64,000 bases of DNA from Shewanella sp. HN-41. GTDB lineage: Bacteria; Pseudomonadota; Gammaproteobacteria; Enterobacterales; Shewanellaceae. The notes beneath the pieces are model-generated. The model ran no database searches and had not been told where the DNA came from. It worked only from the letters and a program-made list of their open reading frames with translations. The DNA lies in the NCBI RefSeq assembly GCF_000217915.1, contig NZ_AFOZ01000023.1:62001-126000 (forward strand), read 5' to 3'. Shown piece by piece: positions 34,715 through 42,788 of the stretch. Each line of letters starts with the position of its first letter. The first letter of the stretch is position 1. The position numbers and the translations under genes are program-made.

Positions 34715-34744
34715 GCAGGAATTATCTCTCCCTCACAAAACGGT

Positions 34745-35032
34745 TCATTGATCACTACAACATTGATCCTGTAAAAAATGCACCAATCCCTGTAATAGTT
34801 CATAGTCAGGCACACAGTACAATACCCTTCCCTCACGCCGCTGCGAGATAATTCCCGCCGACATTAAGGCGCTAATATGGTGTGAGAGTGTCGAACCGGG
34901 GATCTGCAATTCTTCCTGTAATTTCCCCACGGCGACTCCCGTATAACCCCCCTTTACCAATATTCTGAACAGGGCAAGGCGAGTCGGATGCCCTAGTTCC
35001 TTCAATACTTTAGCTGCATTATCTATATTCAT
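34745..35032 (-). CDS. ArsR/SmtB-family regulator, second copy in the island
   Basis: A 95-residue winged-helix protein. The helix LGHPTRLALFRILVKGG is followed by the recognition helix IPGSTLSHHISALMSAGII and the wing RREGRVLYCVPDYE. It lacks the CVC motif; Cys residues occur in the wing (YCVP) and as Cys-Cys near the C-terminus (DQCCSD), so its inducer-binding site differs from that of the other ArsR. It stands divergent from the glutathione synthetase, arsB and arsC genes and is the natural candidate to control that arm. The ligand is unproven. Confidence 0.85.
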   Translation of the reverse strand: MNIDNAAKVLKELGHPTRLALFRILVKGGYTGVAVGKLQEELQIPGSTLSHHISALMSAGIISQRREGRVLYCVPDYELLQGLVHFLQDQCCSDQ

Positions 35033-35536
35033 ATCGACGCTATTATTTCAGTGCATTTCGTTAAGTTATTCGATAGTACCAGAAATATCTATCCCCGAGT
35101 GACGTCAAAATGGATGGCAAGCAACCTAGGGATGGTACTTAGGATGCGAGTCTTACAGAGATCCACATCATAATGTTTTATCACATATTTCTATAATTCT
35201 CGAAATTAGGTATTTAAAATATTTCGTCCACAATTTATTATTCCAAAATATTCGAAATATTCGAAATATTCGAAATATTAGTGTTGCAGGGGTAAAAATG
35301 AGTCCTGAAACGATCACAATGCTGAAGGCACCCAATGGTATGTGCATTAATCCCAAGAGGGATGGCGATGGGCGCGCGGTTTCTGCATAGCTATCTCTTT
35401 AGCTAATACACACAATAATGATCTAGTTCGATGTGGCACTCACTGTATGCCCTTAAAGTGAATGCCTTAGGGTTCTATCCTACAGATGTAAAGACGGGTA
35501 TTGCCGATAAAATGCTGTCAGCTTAAGAGAATAAAC
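35033..35536. other. Divergent regulatory region of the ars island
   Basis: About 500 AT-rich bases between the second ArsR-type gene and the glutathione synthetase gene. It contains the nine-base tandem repeat described separately, but no protein-coding frame with a ribosome site. Promoters for both directions are expected here. Confidence 0.55.
35248..35279. repeat. Tandem 9-base repeat with TTCGAA cores
   Basis: The unit ATATTCGAA occurs three times head to tail, followed by a partial fourth (ATATT). Each unit holds the palindrome TTCGAA. It could be a regulator-binding array or a slippage-prone repeat. Confidence 0.85.
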
Positions 35537-36982
35537 ATGAGGTTAACTGTGCCACTAACAGCCAAAGATGATGCCATAGAATGGGCGTTAACCCATGCTA
35601 TGGCCTTTAAAGAAACGGCGTATTCTGCCCGCCATGCCCCATTTACCTTAACGCCCAGTTTAATCAGTAAAGAGCACTATCAATATCTAAAACGTGCGGT
35701 AGAACCACTGGGGAAACTTATCCATTATGTGTCTGAAGCACATGCCTTTTTAGTTGATGCAATTCAACCTATTACAGCAAGCGATCCCTTCTTTGGCGCG
35801 CTACTGAGGGCACATCAACAGTTGCATGGCTCTGCACATAGCTCTGGTACCCAAGCCCCAAGAATGCCACTGCTTATTATGCGTAGCGACTTTATGGACG
35901 ATAGAGACTTAGGACCCAAACTGGTGGAGTTTAATGGTATAGCGGCAGGTATGGGGCCATTTGGTCAACTGGCCCATCAACTCCATCGCTATTTACAACA
36001 GCAATGGCCTTTGCAACCTAAGGGGGAACTGGTTGAGAATCATGCCATTGAGCAACTCTCTACGGCCATAGCCCACGCGACATTGATGATAAAACACGAG
36101 TTTGGCGATACTGGGCCCGCACGGTTTTTGATGCTAGTGCAAGAAAATGAAGACAATGTGTTTGATCAGCACTTGCTCGAATTCGCACTGCAACAAAAAG
36201 GAATACAGACCCTACGCAGAACCTTTAGTGAACTCCAAGGGCAACTCACCACTGGTGCACAACATAGACTTATACTCGAAGGCGTTGGGACTATTGATAC
36301 CGTTTATCTGCGTGCGGGTTATCAATATGCAGATTATGGAACCGTCGACATAAATGGCAACAGGGACTACCAAGCCCTGATGGGGATCCGAGTGTTGCTT
36401 GAACAGCATCGCATTGCCGTCAATGCAACCTTAGGCCAGCAGTTGGCAACCAGTAAACGGGTACAAATGCTGCTCTCTTCTATGGATGAACTGACCTTGA
36501 CTCAGTTTGGATTAACTCTGCCAGAAGCCAGCATGATCAAGGCACTCCTCGGTGAAATGCACCCTGTCACCGCAGAGAGCGGCCAGTTAATTGCCGAGTC
36601 CCCAATAGACACTTGGGTATTGAAAAATCAAGGGGAAGGTGGTGGCCATTGCCTCTTTGGGGCCGATATTCTACAAAAACTAGCCGAGCTTGAGCCCGCA
36701 CAATACCCAGTATGGTCCTTAATGCGTCGCTTACACCCACAACCCAGAGCAACGCAAGCCTTAGTGGTGCGTAACGGTGAGATACACGTCATCGATGACT
36801 TGATCCCTGAAATAGGCATCTTCAGCGTCCATTTAAATGGCTTACCCGCTGTCAATCATAAAACCAATACAGATAGTCCCAGCTATGCGGGCTATCTCAT
36901 TCGCAGCAAGTCCGCCAGAGTAACAGAGGGCGGCGTCCACAGCGGCCAAGGAGTATTAGATTCGCTGATGCTTAGGGAGTAA
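35537..36982 (+). CDS. Eukaryotic-type glutathione synthetase
   Basis: A 481-residue ATP-grasp ligase of the eukaryotic GSS family, not the bacterial GshB family. Features recognised from the human enzyme, in order: RSDFM at 116-120; the substrate pair Glu131 and Asn133 in LVEFNGIAAG; Lys307 in TSKRVQMLL; the glycine-rich ATP loop QGEGGG at 365-370; SLMRRLHPQP for adenine contact; and a C-terminal GYLIRSKS with Arg456 and Lys458, then EGGVHSGQGVLD. It should join gamma-glutamylcysteine and glycine. The ATG at 35537 follows an AAGAGA site and gives a length close to the human protein (474). It lies upstream of arsB and arsC, where glutathione is needed by the Grx-type reductase. No gshA is nearby. 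Confidence 0.85.
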   Translation: MRLTVPLTAKDDAIEWALTHAMAFKETAYSARHAPFTLTPSLISKEHYQYLKRAVEPLGKLIHYVSEAHAFLVDAIQPITASDPFFGALLRAHQQLHGSAHSSGTQAPRMPLLIMRSDFMDDRDLGPKLVEFNGIAAGMGPFGQLAHQLHRYLQQQWPLQPKGELVENHAIEQLSTAIAHATLMIKHEFGDTGPARFLMLVQENEDNVFDQHLLEFALQQKGIQTLRRTFSELQGQLTTGAQHRLILEGVGTIDTVYLRAGYQYADYGTVDINGNRDYQALMGIRVLLEQHRIAVNATLGQQLATSKRVQMLLSSMDELTLTQFGLTLPEASMIKALLGEMHPVTAESGQLIAESPIDTWVLKNQGEGGGHCLFGADILQKLAELEPAQYPVWSLMRRLHPQPRATQALVVRNGEIHVIDDLIPEIGIFSVHLNGLPAVNHKTNTDSPSYAGYLIRSKSARVTEGGVHSGQGVLDSLMLRE

Positions 36983-37063
36983 TTCATTAGGGTTTGTGAC
37001 GGAACTTAAGTATTAGCGATAAACATCCAGTTGTTGTTTGACTCGCGTTTTTTTCAAGGTAAC

Positions 37064-37083
37064 ATATATGAAAATTCATATAT
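37064..37083. promoter_or_regulatory. Palindrome upstream of arsB, candidate ArsR operator
   Basis: ATATATGAA and TTCATATAT are exact reverse complements separated by AA. It lies 101 bases before the arsB start and shares the CATATATG-type core of the other candidate sites in the island. Confidence 0.55.
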
Positions 37084-37184
37084 CAATATAATTCGGCTCA
37101 GCCAAGGGACAAATGACATTCATACCTCGTCTTGGCATTTTTTATAGTTAAGGGCAGCAAGTCTCAGCCCTTTTAGGAGGTTTT

Positions 37185-38468
37185 ATGTGGTTGGCAGGGG
37201 CAATTTTTGTTCTCACCATAGTGTTAGTCATTTGGCAGCCTAAGGGCTTAGGCATAGGTTGGAGCGCCACCTTGGGCGCCGTATTGGCCTTGCTGCTAGG
37301 CGTAGTACAGTTAGGGGATATTCCTGTGGTGTGGAATATTGTCTGGAACGCGACCGCCACCTTTATCGCCGTCATCATCATCAGTTTATTATTGGATGAA
37401 TCGGGATTTTTCGAATGGGCCGCGCTGCATGTGGTCCGTTGGGCTAAAGGCCGTGGCCGTTTACTCTTTACTTACATAGTGTTACTCGGTGCTACCGTGG
37501 CTGCCTTATTCGCTAATGATGGCGCGGCGCTGATCCTCACCCCGATCGTGATTGCGATGTTACTGGCTCTAGGCTTTAGCGCCGGAGCAACCTTAGCCTT
37601 TGTGATGGCCGCGGGGTTTATTGCCGATACCGCAAGTTTGCCGTTAATTGTCTCGAACTTAGTCAATATCGTTTCGGCGGACTTCTTTAAGATAGGCTTT
37701 AACCAATACGCCGCTGTCATGGTGCCCGTCGATATTGCCGCGATTAGCGCCACCTTAGTGATGCTGCATGTGTTTTTCCGCAAAGATATTCCCGCCACCT
37801 ACGATCTGAAAAAATTGCGCGAGCCTAAAGCCGCTATCCGAGATCCCAATACCTTTAAAACTGGCTGGGGAGTTTTAATCTTACTCTTAGTGGGCTTTTT
37901 GGGCCTAGAACCCCTCGGCGTGCCCGTGAGTTTAGTCGCTGCCGTGGGTGCCCTCATCCTGTTTGTGGTCGCCAAGAAAGGCCATGCGATAGATACCACT
38001 AAGGTACTGCGCGGCGCGCCATGGCAGATAGTGATCTTTTCACTGGGTATGTATCTGGTGGTTTATGGTCTTCGCAACGCGGGCTTAACAGATTATCTAT
38101 CTAACGTGTTGGACAGCTTGGCAGAACAGGGGCTTTGGGCTGCCACTATGGGCACGGGCTTCTTGGTCGCCTTTTTATCCTCCATCATGAACAACATGCC
38201 AACCGTGTTGGTCGGTGCCCTGTCGATAGACGGTAGCAATGCAGCCGGCGTGATTAAAGAAGCCATGATCTATGCTAATGTGATCGGTAGTGATTTAGGC
38301 CCCAAAATCACCCCCATCGGCAGTTTAGCAACCCTGCTATGGCTGCATGTGCTAGCGCAGAAAAATATCAACATTACCTGGGGTTATTATTTCCGCGTCG
38401 GCATAGTGATGACAGTGCCTGTGCTATTTGTCACCCTAGCGGCACTGGCACTGCGCCTCTCCTTCTGA
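37185..38468 (+). CDS. arsB: ArsB, arsenite efflux pump
   Basis: A 427-residue inner-membrane arsenite/antimonite-proton antiporter of the ion-transporter superfamily. About twelve hydrophobic helices are seen. The family blocks [15 protein letters not shown] and [15 protein letters not shown] are present, as is [20 protein letters not shown] near the C-terminus. Length equals the classical ArsB (429). AGGAG precedes the ATG. No arsA is present, so transport is driven by the proton gradient. arsC follows after about 80 bases. Confidence 0.96.
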   Translation: MWLAGAIFVLTIVLVIWQPKGLGIGWSATLGAVLALLLGVVQLGDIPVVWNIVWNATATFIAVIIISLLLDESGFFEWAALHVVRWAKGRGRLLFTYIVLLGATVAALFANDGAALILTPIVIAMLLALGFSAGATLAFVMAAGFIADTASLPLIVSNLVNIVSADFFKIGFNQYAAVMVPVDIAAISATLVMLHVFFRKDIPATYDLKKLREPKAAIRDPNTFKTGWGVLILLLVGFLGLEPLGVPVSLVAAVGALILFVVAKKGHAIDTTKVLRGAPWQIVIFSLGMYLVVYGLRNAGLTDYLSNVLDSLAEQGLWAATMGTGFLVAFLSSIMNNMPTVLVGALSIDGSNAAGVIKEAMIYANVIGSDLGPKITPIGSLATLLWLHVLAQKNINITWGYYFRVGIVMTVPVLFVTLAALALRLSF

Positions 38469-38546
38469 TCTATAACCATAGGTGCTCAAGCATCCGTTTA
38501 GTGCCTATGGATAAATGTATAAGCGATGATTTATCAGAGACATGTT

Positions 38547-39008
38547 ATGGCCAATATCATTGACAACCATCTTGAAACACACAGCAGCATTAAGATCTAC
38601 CACAATCCCGCCTGTGGCACATCGCGCAACACCTTAGGCCTTATCCGCAATACAGGGGTTGAGCCGACCATAATCTTCTACCTTGAGACGCCGCCAAATC
38701 GCCAAACGCTGCTGCAATTGATTGCGGATATGGGAATTTCGGTGCGCAGTTTATTGCGGCAAAATGTCGCGCCCTTTGAGGCATTAGGCTTAGGCGAAGA
38801 TCAATTTAGCGCTGATGAATTAATCGATTTTATGCTCGAGTACCCCATCTTAATCAATCGTCCCATCGTCGTTACGCCATTAGGCACCCGCCTTTGTCGT
38901 CCCTCGGAACAGGTATTGGATATTTTACCTAATCCCCAACTGGGCGCCTTTACCAAGGAAGATGGTGAAGTGGTGATTGATACCAATGGGCAGAGAGTTA
39001 AAAAATAG
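38547..39008 (+). CDS. arsC: ArsC, glutaredoxin-dependent arsenate reductase
   Basis: A 153-residue ArsC of the E. coli plasmid R773 type. The active Cys23 is in YHNPACGTSRNTL, and the arginines of the arsenate site are in LINRPIVVTPLGTRLCRPSE. It reduces arsenate to arsenite with glutathione and glutaredoxin. The ATG at 38547 is chosen over an upstream in-frame ATG because it matches the family start better. It closes the plus-strand arm glutathione synthetase-arsB-arsC. Confidence 0.94.
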   Translation: MANIIDNHLETHSSIKIYHNPACGTSRNTLGLIRNTGVEPTIIFYLETPPNRQTLLQLIADMGISVRSLLRQNVAPFEALGLGEDQFSADELIDFMLEYPILINRPIVVTPLGTRLCRPSEQVLDILPNPQLGAFTKEDGEVVIDTNGQRVKK

Positions 39009-39287
39009 CCCCTAACCCAGCCTAAAACGTCATAGAAAGCTTTCTACATCAACTAGTTAATTCAGCAGAAAAAGCTGATAAATCATACTATTCAAGGTGG
39101 ATGGCCATATTTAGTAACAAATGTGCCTGTTCAGTTTTCTCGTCAAAATACGACCTTGATACCTTCAAATTCTCAATCTTCTATTTGCATAATAAAGTGT
39201 TAACGACCAGCCTCGGGTTTGTTCAATATTTGGATAAGATCGCAACTACACACGGCCTATCCTTATTGTTAGGCCATTGATATGCCC

Positions 39288-39635
39288 TCACCGGGTTTGA
39301 AATGACAATTTCATCGTCTTAATGGCTTCATTAGACAGCCAGACTGTTGCATTTGAATCTGACTCTATTAAATCAACGATTTCCTGACGAGGACCATGTC
39401 GCCACTTGTCCGTTGCATAGAATTCATTCTGTGAAAACTCAAGATGTTCTAAATTGTCATACGCTCTAATCAAAAAATAAGAGTCTTCATCATGGACTGA
39501 TTGACCATAGACCACCACATCCATTCCCCATTCTAAATGAAGAGGCATGCTTTGGTTTACAACCAACTGGTGAAACTTGTTACCACTTCCTTTTTTAAGC
39601 TTATAAGTACGAATTTCTATCAACTTCTTTGTCAT
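39288..39635 (-). CDS. NIPSNAP-family protein
   Basis: A 115-residue small alpha+beta-barrel protein of the NIPSNAP family. It opens IEIRTYKLKKGSGNKFHQL, with the E-x-R-x-Y pattern of the family, and has SYFLIRAYDNLEHLE in the middle. Such proteins are dimeric ferredoxin-like folds of unknown role in bacteria. It stands alone at the edge of the ars island. Terminator not obvious. Confidence 0.8.
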   Translation of the reverse strand: MTKKLIEIRTYKLKKGSGNKFHQLVVNQSMPLHLEWGMDVVVYGQSVHDEDSYFLIRAYDNLEHLEFSQNEFYATDKWRHGPRQEIVDLIESDSNATVWLSNEAIKTMKLSFQTR

Positions 39636-39778
39636 GTTTACTCCATGAGCCTAGCGTTTGGTTAAGAGCCGGATTTAACCTGTCCCAAGTGAGCGAAGCG
39701 AACGACTTGAACCACTAGTTATCACTCAGCCTGCCCTTTCAAGAAATCTGCCGCAGGTGTCACCCAAGGCAAGCTTTA

Positions 39779-40246
39779 TTATGTCCTTTTAGCCGCTTGG
39801 CGACTTAAGGGGCGCTCTTCGAGGTGAGCCACTAAGAACACCAAAAAACGGAACAGAGATTTAATCTTCCGATCGTAATCTTTATCCGGCTGGGCCGTGG
39901 CTAATTTTTGCAACGACTTGATTTTTGAATAGGCGTTTTCGATAAGGTCATCGTTTTCTTTGCCAATATATTTCGCAAACTCGGCAAATTCGCCAATAAA
40001 TGCCGGCGTCACTTTACGACGATTTAAACGACTAAGCGCGACACCTTCCTTGAGTTTTGCCTCAAACAATGTGCATTCCAGTCCTTGAATAATGGCAATC
40101 TGGGGCAAGTTACTGCTGAGCGCATCGGCAATAAAACCCAAATTCGCCTTTAACTCGAAGGCTATCGCTTGCTGACTGGCGCTCGATTGTTGCCAGCGAC
40201 TGCGCTCTTTATCGAAGATATCGTATAACTCTTTCCAAATACTCAT
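39779..40246 (-). CDS. Hypothetical helical protein
   Basis: A 155-residue, probably all-helical cytoplasmic protein that I do not recognise. It is Lys/Ala/Leu-rich, with no signal or membrane segment apart from a mildly hydrophobic stretch (FRFLVFLVAHLEE) near the C-terminus. It is on the same strand as trhO but about 180 bases downstream and beyond the trhO terminator, so it is likely a unit of its own. Codon use looks like that of its neighbours. Confidence 0.6.
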   Translation of the reverse strand: MSIWKELYDIFDKERSRWQQSSASQQAIAFELKANLGFIADALSSNLPQIAIIQGLECTLFEAKLKEGVALSRLNRRKVTPAFIGEFAEFAKYIGKENDDLIENAYSKIKSLQKLATAQPDKDYDRKIKSLFRFLVFLVAHLEERPLSRQAAKRT

Positions 40247-40344
40247 GGATTTTGCCTACCTTGCACGAAATAGATCCCTGATATTTCACATCACTCAGCG
40301 CTGCAAGTTATCATAAATTTAAGCTAATGGGATAAAGCCGATAT

Positions 40345-40369
40345 AAAAAAGGCCCGAACAAGTCGGGCC
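40345..40369 (-). terminator. Terminator after trhO
   Basis: On the minus strand GGCCCGA pairs with TCGGGCC around five bases and is followed by TTTTTT. Confidence 0.88.
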
Positions 40370-40425
40370 ATTTTCATCAATACATAACAGTACCTTGGGA
40401 GAAAGCGTCTTAGGCAAGGTCCCCC

Positions 40426-41430
40426 TTAAACTGTACCAGCTTGTTTCATTTTATTCTTTTGGGCGGCGAGTCGTCGCTGCGCCTCTTTCTGCTCACGGCG
40501 CGCCTCAATCACTTGATTCACATCGCTACCTATATGCGCTTCGTTACGTGACTTAGCCAGATTGACTTGACGTTCACGCTCCACAAAACGCTTGCGCTGT
40601 TCATCGGAAATCTTGTCGATGCAATGTGGGCAACTCACGCCCTGTACATAGGCTGGGCTCTGTTTTTCGGCTTCAGTGATGGGCATACGACAAGCATTAC
40701 ATTGATCGTATTGTCCTTTCTTTAAATCATGATCGACTGCAACGCGGTTATCAAACACGAAGCACTCACCTTCCCACAGGCTTTCTTCCTGCTGCACTTC
40801 TTCAAGATATTTAAGGATCCCACCCTCGAGGTGATACACCTCTTCGAAACCTTGCTCCTTTAAGTAAGCAGTTGATTTTTCACAGCGAATACCACCAGTA
40901 CAGAACATAGCCACCTTTTTATGTTTGGCCGGATCTAAGTTCTGCTTCACGTATTCAGGAAATTCCCTGAAGGTTTCAGTCACAGGGTTGATGGCGTTTT
41001 TAAAGGTGCCAATTTGCACTTCATAATCATTGCGGGTATCGACTAAGATCACCTCGGGATCGGAAATCAAGGCATTCCAATCCTGTGGCTTGACATAGGT
41101 GCCAACTACTTTAAGGGGATCAATGCCTTCCACACCCATAGTGACGATTTCTTTTTTTAACTTGACCTTAGTGCGGTAAAAGGGCATTTCATCATCGAAG
41201 GATAACTTGTAAACAATGTTGTCTAAACCACTCTGGCCATTTAGCCATGCAAGTAGAGCCTCAATAGAGGCCTGTGAGCCCGCCACTGTGCCATTAATGC
41301 CTTCGCTGGCAAGCAGTAATGTCCCTTTAATTTCCGCCTGTTCCATCATGGCCAATAATGGCTCTCTAATCGTTTCAAAATGCGGTAAAGAAACAAATTT
41401 ATATAAAGCACACACAACAACTTTAGACAT
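40426..41430 (-). CDS. trhO: TrhO (YceA), tRNA uridine-34 hydroxylase, rhodanese family
   Basis: A 334-residue oxygen-dependent tRNA hydroxylase that makes 5-hydroxyuridine at position 34. It has the N-terminal acylphosphatase-like half ([16 protein letters not shown]), a rhodanese domain with the active Cys177 in [11 protein letters not shown], and a Cys-rich C-terminal part (QCNACRMP, then SCPHC) likely to bind zinc. Length and order match YceA. It is transcribed singly and ends in a clear terminator. Confidence 0.93.
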   Translation of the reverse strand: MSKVVVCALYKFVSLPHFETIREPLLAMMEQAEIKGTLLLASEGINGTVAGSQASIEALLAWLNGQSGLDNIVYKLSFDDEMPFYRTKVKLKKEIVTMGVEGIDPLKVVGTYVKPQDWNALISDPEVILVDTRNDYEVQIGTFKNAINPVTETFREFPEYVKQNLDPAKHKKVAMFCTGGIRCEKSTAYLKEQGFEEVYHLEGGILKYLEEVQQEESLWEGECFVFDNRVAVDHDLKKGQYDQCNACRMPITEAEKQSPAYVQGVSCPHCIDKISDEQRKRFVERERQVNLAKSRNEAHIGSDVNQVIEARREQKEAQRRLAAQKNKMKQAGTV

Positions 41431-41694
41431 AACACCCTCATCTGCTGGCTGGAACTTAATTTCCAGTGCATAAACCTATGAATGACCGATAGCTTTGCTA
41501 CAGGTCGCAAAATCGCGCGAAATTCTACCTGAGTCACAGACGAATAAACACCGATAAAAATTAAGGTCATTGGGTTCTACCACCGAACACAAGTTAAAAA
41601 TCCTTGTGATTGGCAGTATTTCACGCCCTAAGCCGTTACTATTGCAGACATTAGCCCCATAATATGGCGTTGCTTACCGATAAGAGTCTTATCT

Positions 41695-42372
41695 ATGCCC
41701 TTGCCAATCTTATACACTTTTCGCCGCTGTCCCTATGCTATGCGAGCACGCCTAGGATTACTGCTGGGGCAACGGAATGTTGATATCAGAGAAATTACCC
41801 TGAAAGCTAAGCCCGAAGCCCTGCTGCAGGCCTCTCCTAAGGGAACTGTCCCAGTACTTGTGCTCAGCGATGGCCAAGTGATCAGCGAAAGCCTTGAGAT
41901 CATGCGCTGGGCACTGTCATCCAACAATCCACTGCCACACGCCTACCCGCCTCTACTTGGGCAAACAGTCGATGAACAAGAGCAAATCGCGCACCTTATC
42001 CATCAAAATGATCACGAATTTAAGCCTTGGCTCGACAAATATAAATACGCAGATCGCTACCCAGCACAATCGCAGACCGATTATTTCCGGTCTGCGAGCG
42101 AATTTTTAAACACACTTGAAACCTATCTTAACCGGCATAGATATTTAGTAAATGACCAGTTGAGTCTTGCAGATTATGCGATTGTTCCTTTTATTCGCCA
42201 GTTTAATGCCGTGGATCCCAAGCGGGATCTCAGCCTCAGTTACCCGCGGCTTATGGCTTGGTTAAATGAACTCACCAGCAGTGAAATATTTACCCAGGCA
42301 ATGAACAAATATGTGATCTGGGAAGCGGGCCAATCACAGATAAGTTTGTTAGACATTAATGTAACTAGATAA
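41695..42372 (+). CDS. Glutathione S-transferase family protein
   Basis: A 225-residue protein with a thioredoxin-like N-terminal domain (YTFRRCPYAMRARLGL, Cys near residue 12; then KGTVPVLVLSDGQVISES, where the Pro-Val and Glu-Ser bind glutathione) and an all-helical C-terminal domain (DQLSLADYAIVPFIRQF). The substrate is unknown. It is divergent from trhO with about 260 bases between, where promoters for both should lie. Not part of the ars island by position. Confidence 0.88.
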   Translation: MPLPILYTFRRCPYAMRARLGLLLGQRNVDIREITLKAKPEALLQASPKGTVPVLVLSDGQVISESLEIMRWALSSNNPLPHAYPPLLGQTVDEQEQIAHLIHQNDHEFKPWLDKYKYADRYPAQSQTDYFRSASEFLNTLETYLNRHRYLVNDQLSLADYAIVPFIRQFNAVDPKRDLSLSYPRLMAWLNELTSSEIFTQAMNKYVIWEAGQSQISLLDINVTR

Positions 42373-42525
42373 GTTTTAAAGGGTATTTTTATTTTACCCA
42401 GTAGCAATCGGTAAAATAATCGCGTAAGGTATTTATAAGCAGAAGATCGAATAAGAAATCCACCACGACACCACACCGGGTTGAATCGTCAGTCATGCGT
42501 CATAGGGATAAATCTGTTGGATAAT

Positions 42526-42723
42526 ATGGATATTAACATTACAGCTATGCTCATTGGTTTACTCATTCTGCACTGTTTATTTGCATTGAGAGCCTTCAAG
42601 AGTCCAGTGCGACTCAGCACTAACAAAAAATGTATTTGGTGCTTACTCAGCTTATTTTTAGGGCCCCTTGGTTATTACAGTTACCATGGCTTTATTCCCT
42701 TAGATAAACTGCAAAAAGATTAA
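42526..42723 (+). CDS. Small membrane protein, PLDc_N-like
   Basis: A 65-residue protein with two hydrophobic helices (about residues 5-20 and 34-52) around a basic loop; the second contains LGPLGYYSYHG, reminiscent of the PLDc_N motif. The ATG at 42526 is the likely start, although only a weak GG site precedes it. It is a probable small inner-membrane protein of unknown function; the PLDc_N resemblance is tentative. Confidence 0.5.
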   Translation: MDINITAMLIGLLILHCLFALRAFKSPVRLSTNKKCIWCLLSLFLGPLGYYSYHGFIPLDKLQKD

Positions 42724-42743
42724 CATGATGATTGTGCAGCAAT

Positions 42744-42768
42744 AAAAACGCGCAGCTTTAGCTGCGCG
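42744..42768 (-). terminator. Terminator after the SulP gene
   Basis: CGCGCAGC and GCTGCGCG pair around TTTA, with TTTTT following on the minus strand. Confidence 0.88.
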
Positions 42769-42788
42769 CAATTGTGCCAAAAATAAAT

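Noticed and set aside
35248..35279. CRISPR-like reading of the tandem repeat
   Set aside because: Units are nine bases with no spacers, and no cas genes are in the window.
35168..35356. Frame with repeated Phe-Arg-Ile units
   Set aside because: The repeat peptide is only the translation of the nine-base tandem DNA repeat; no start site.
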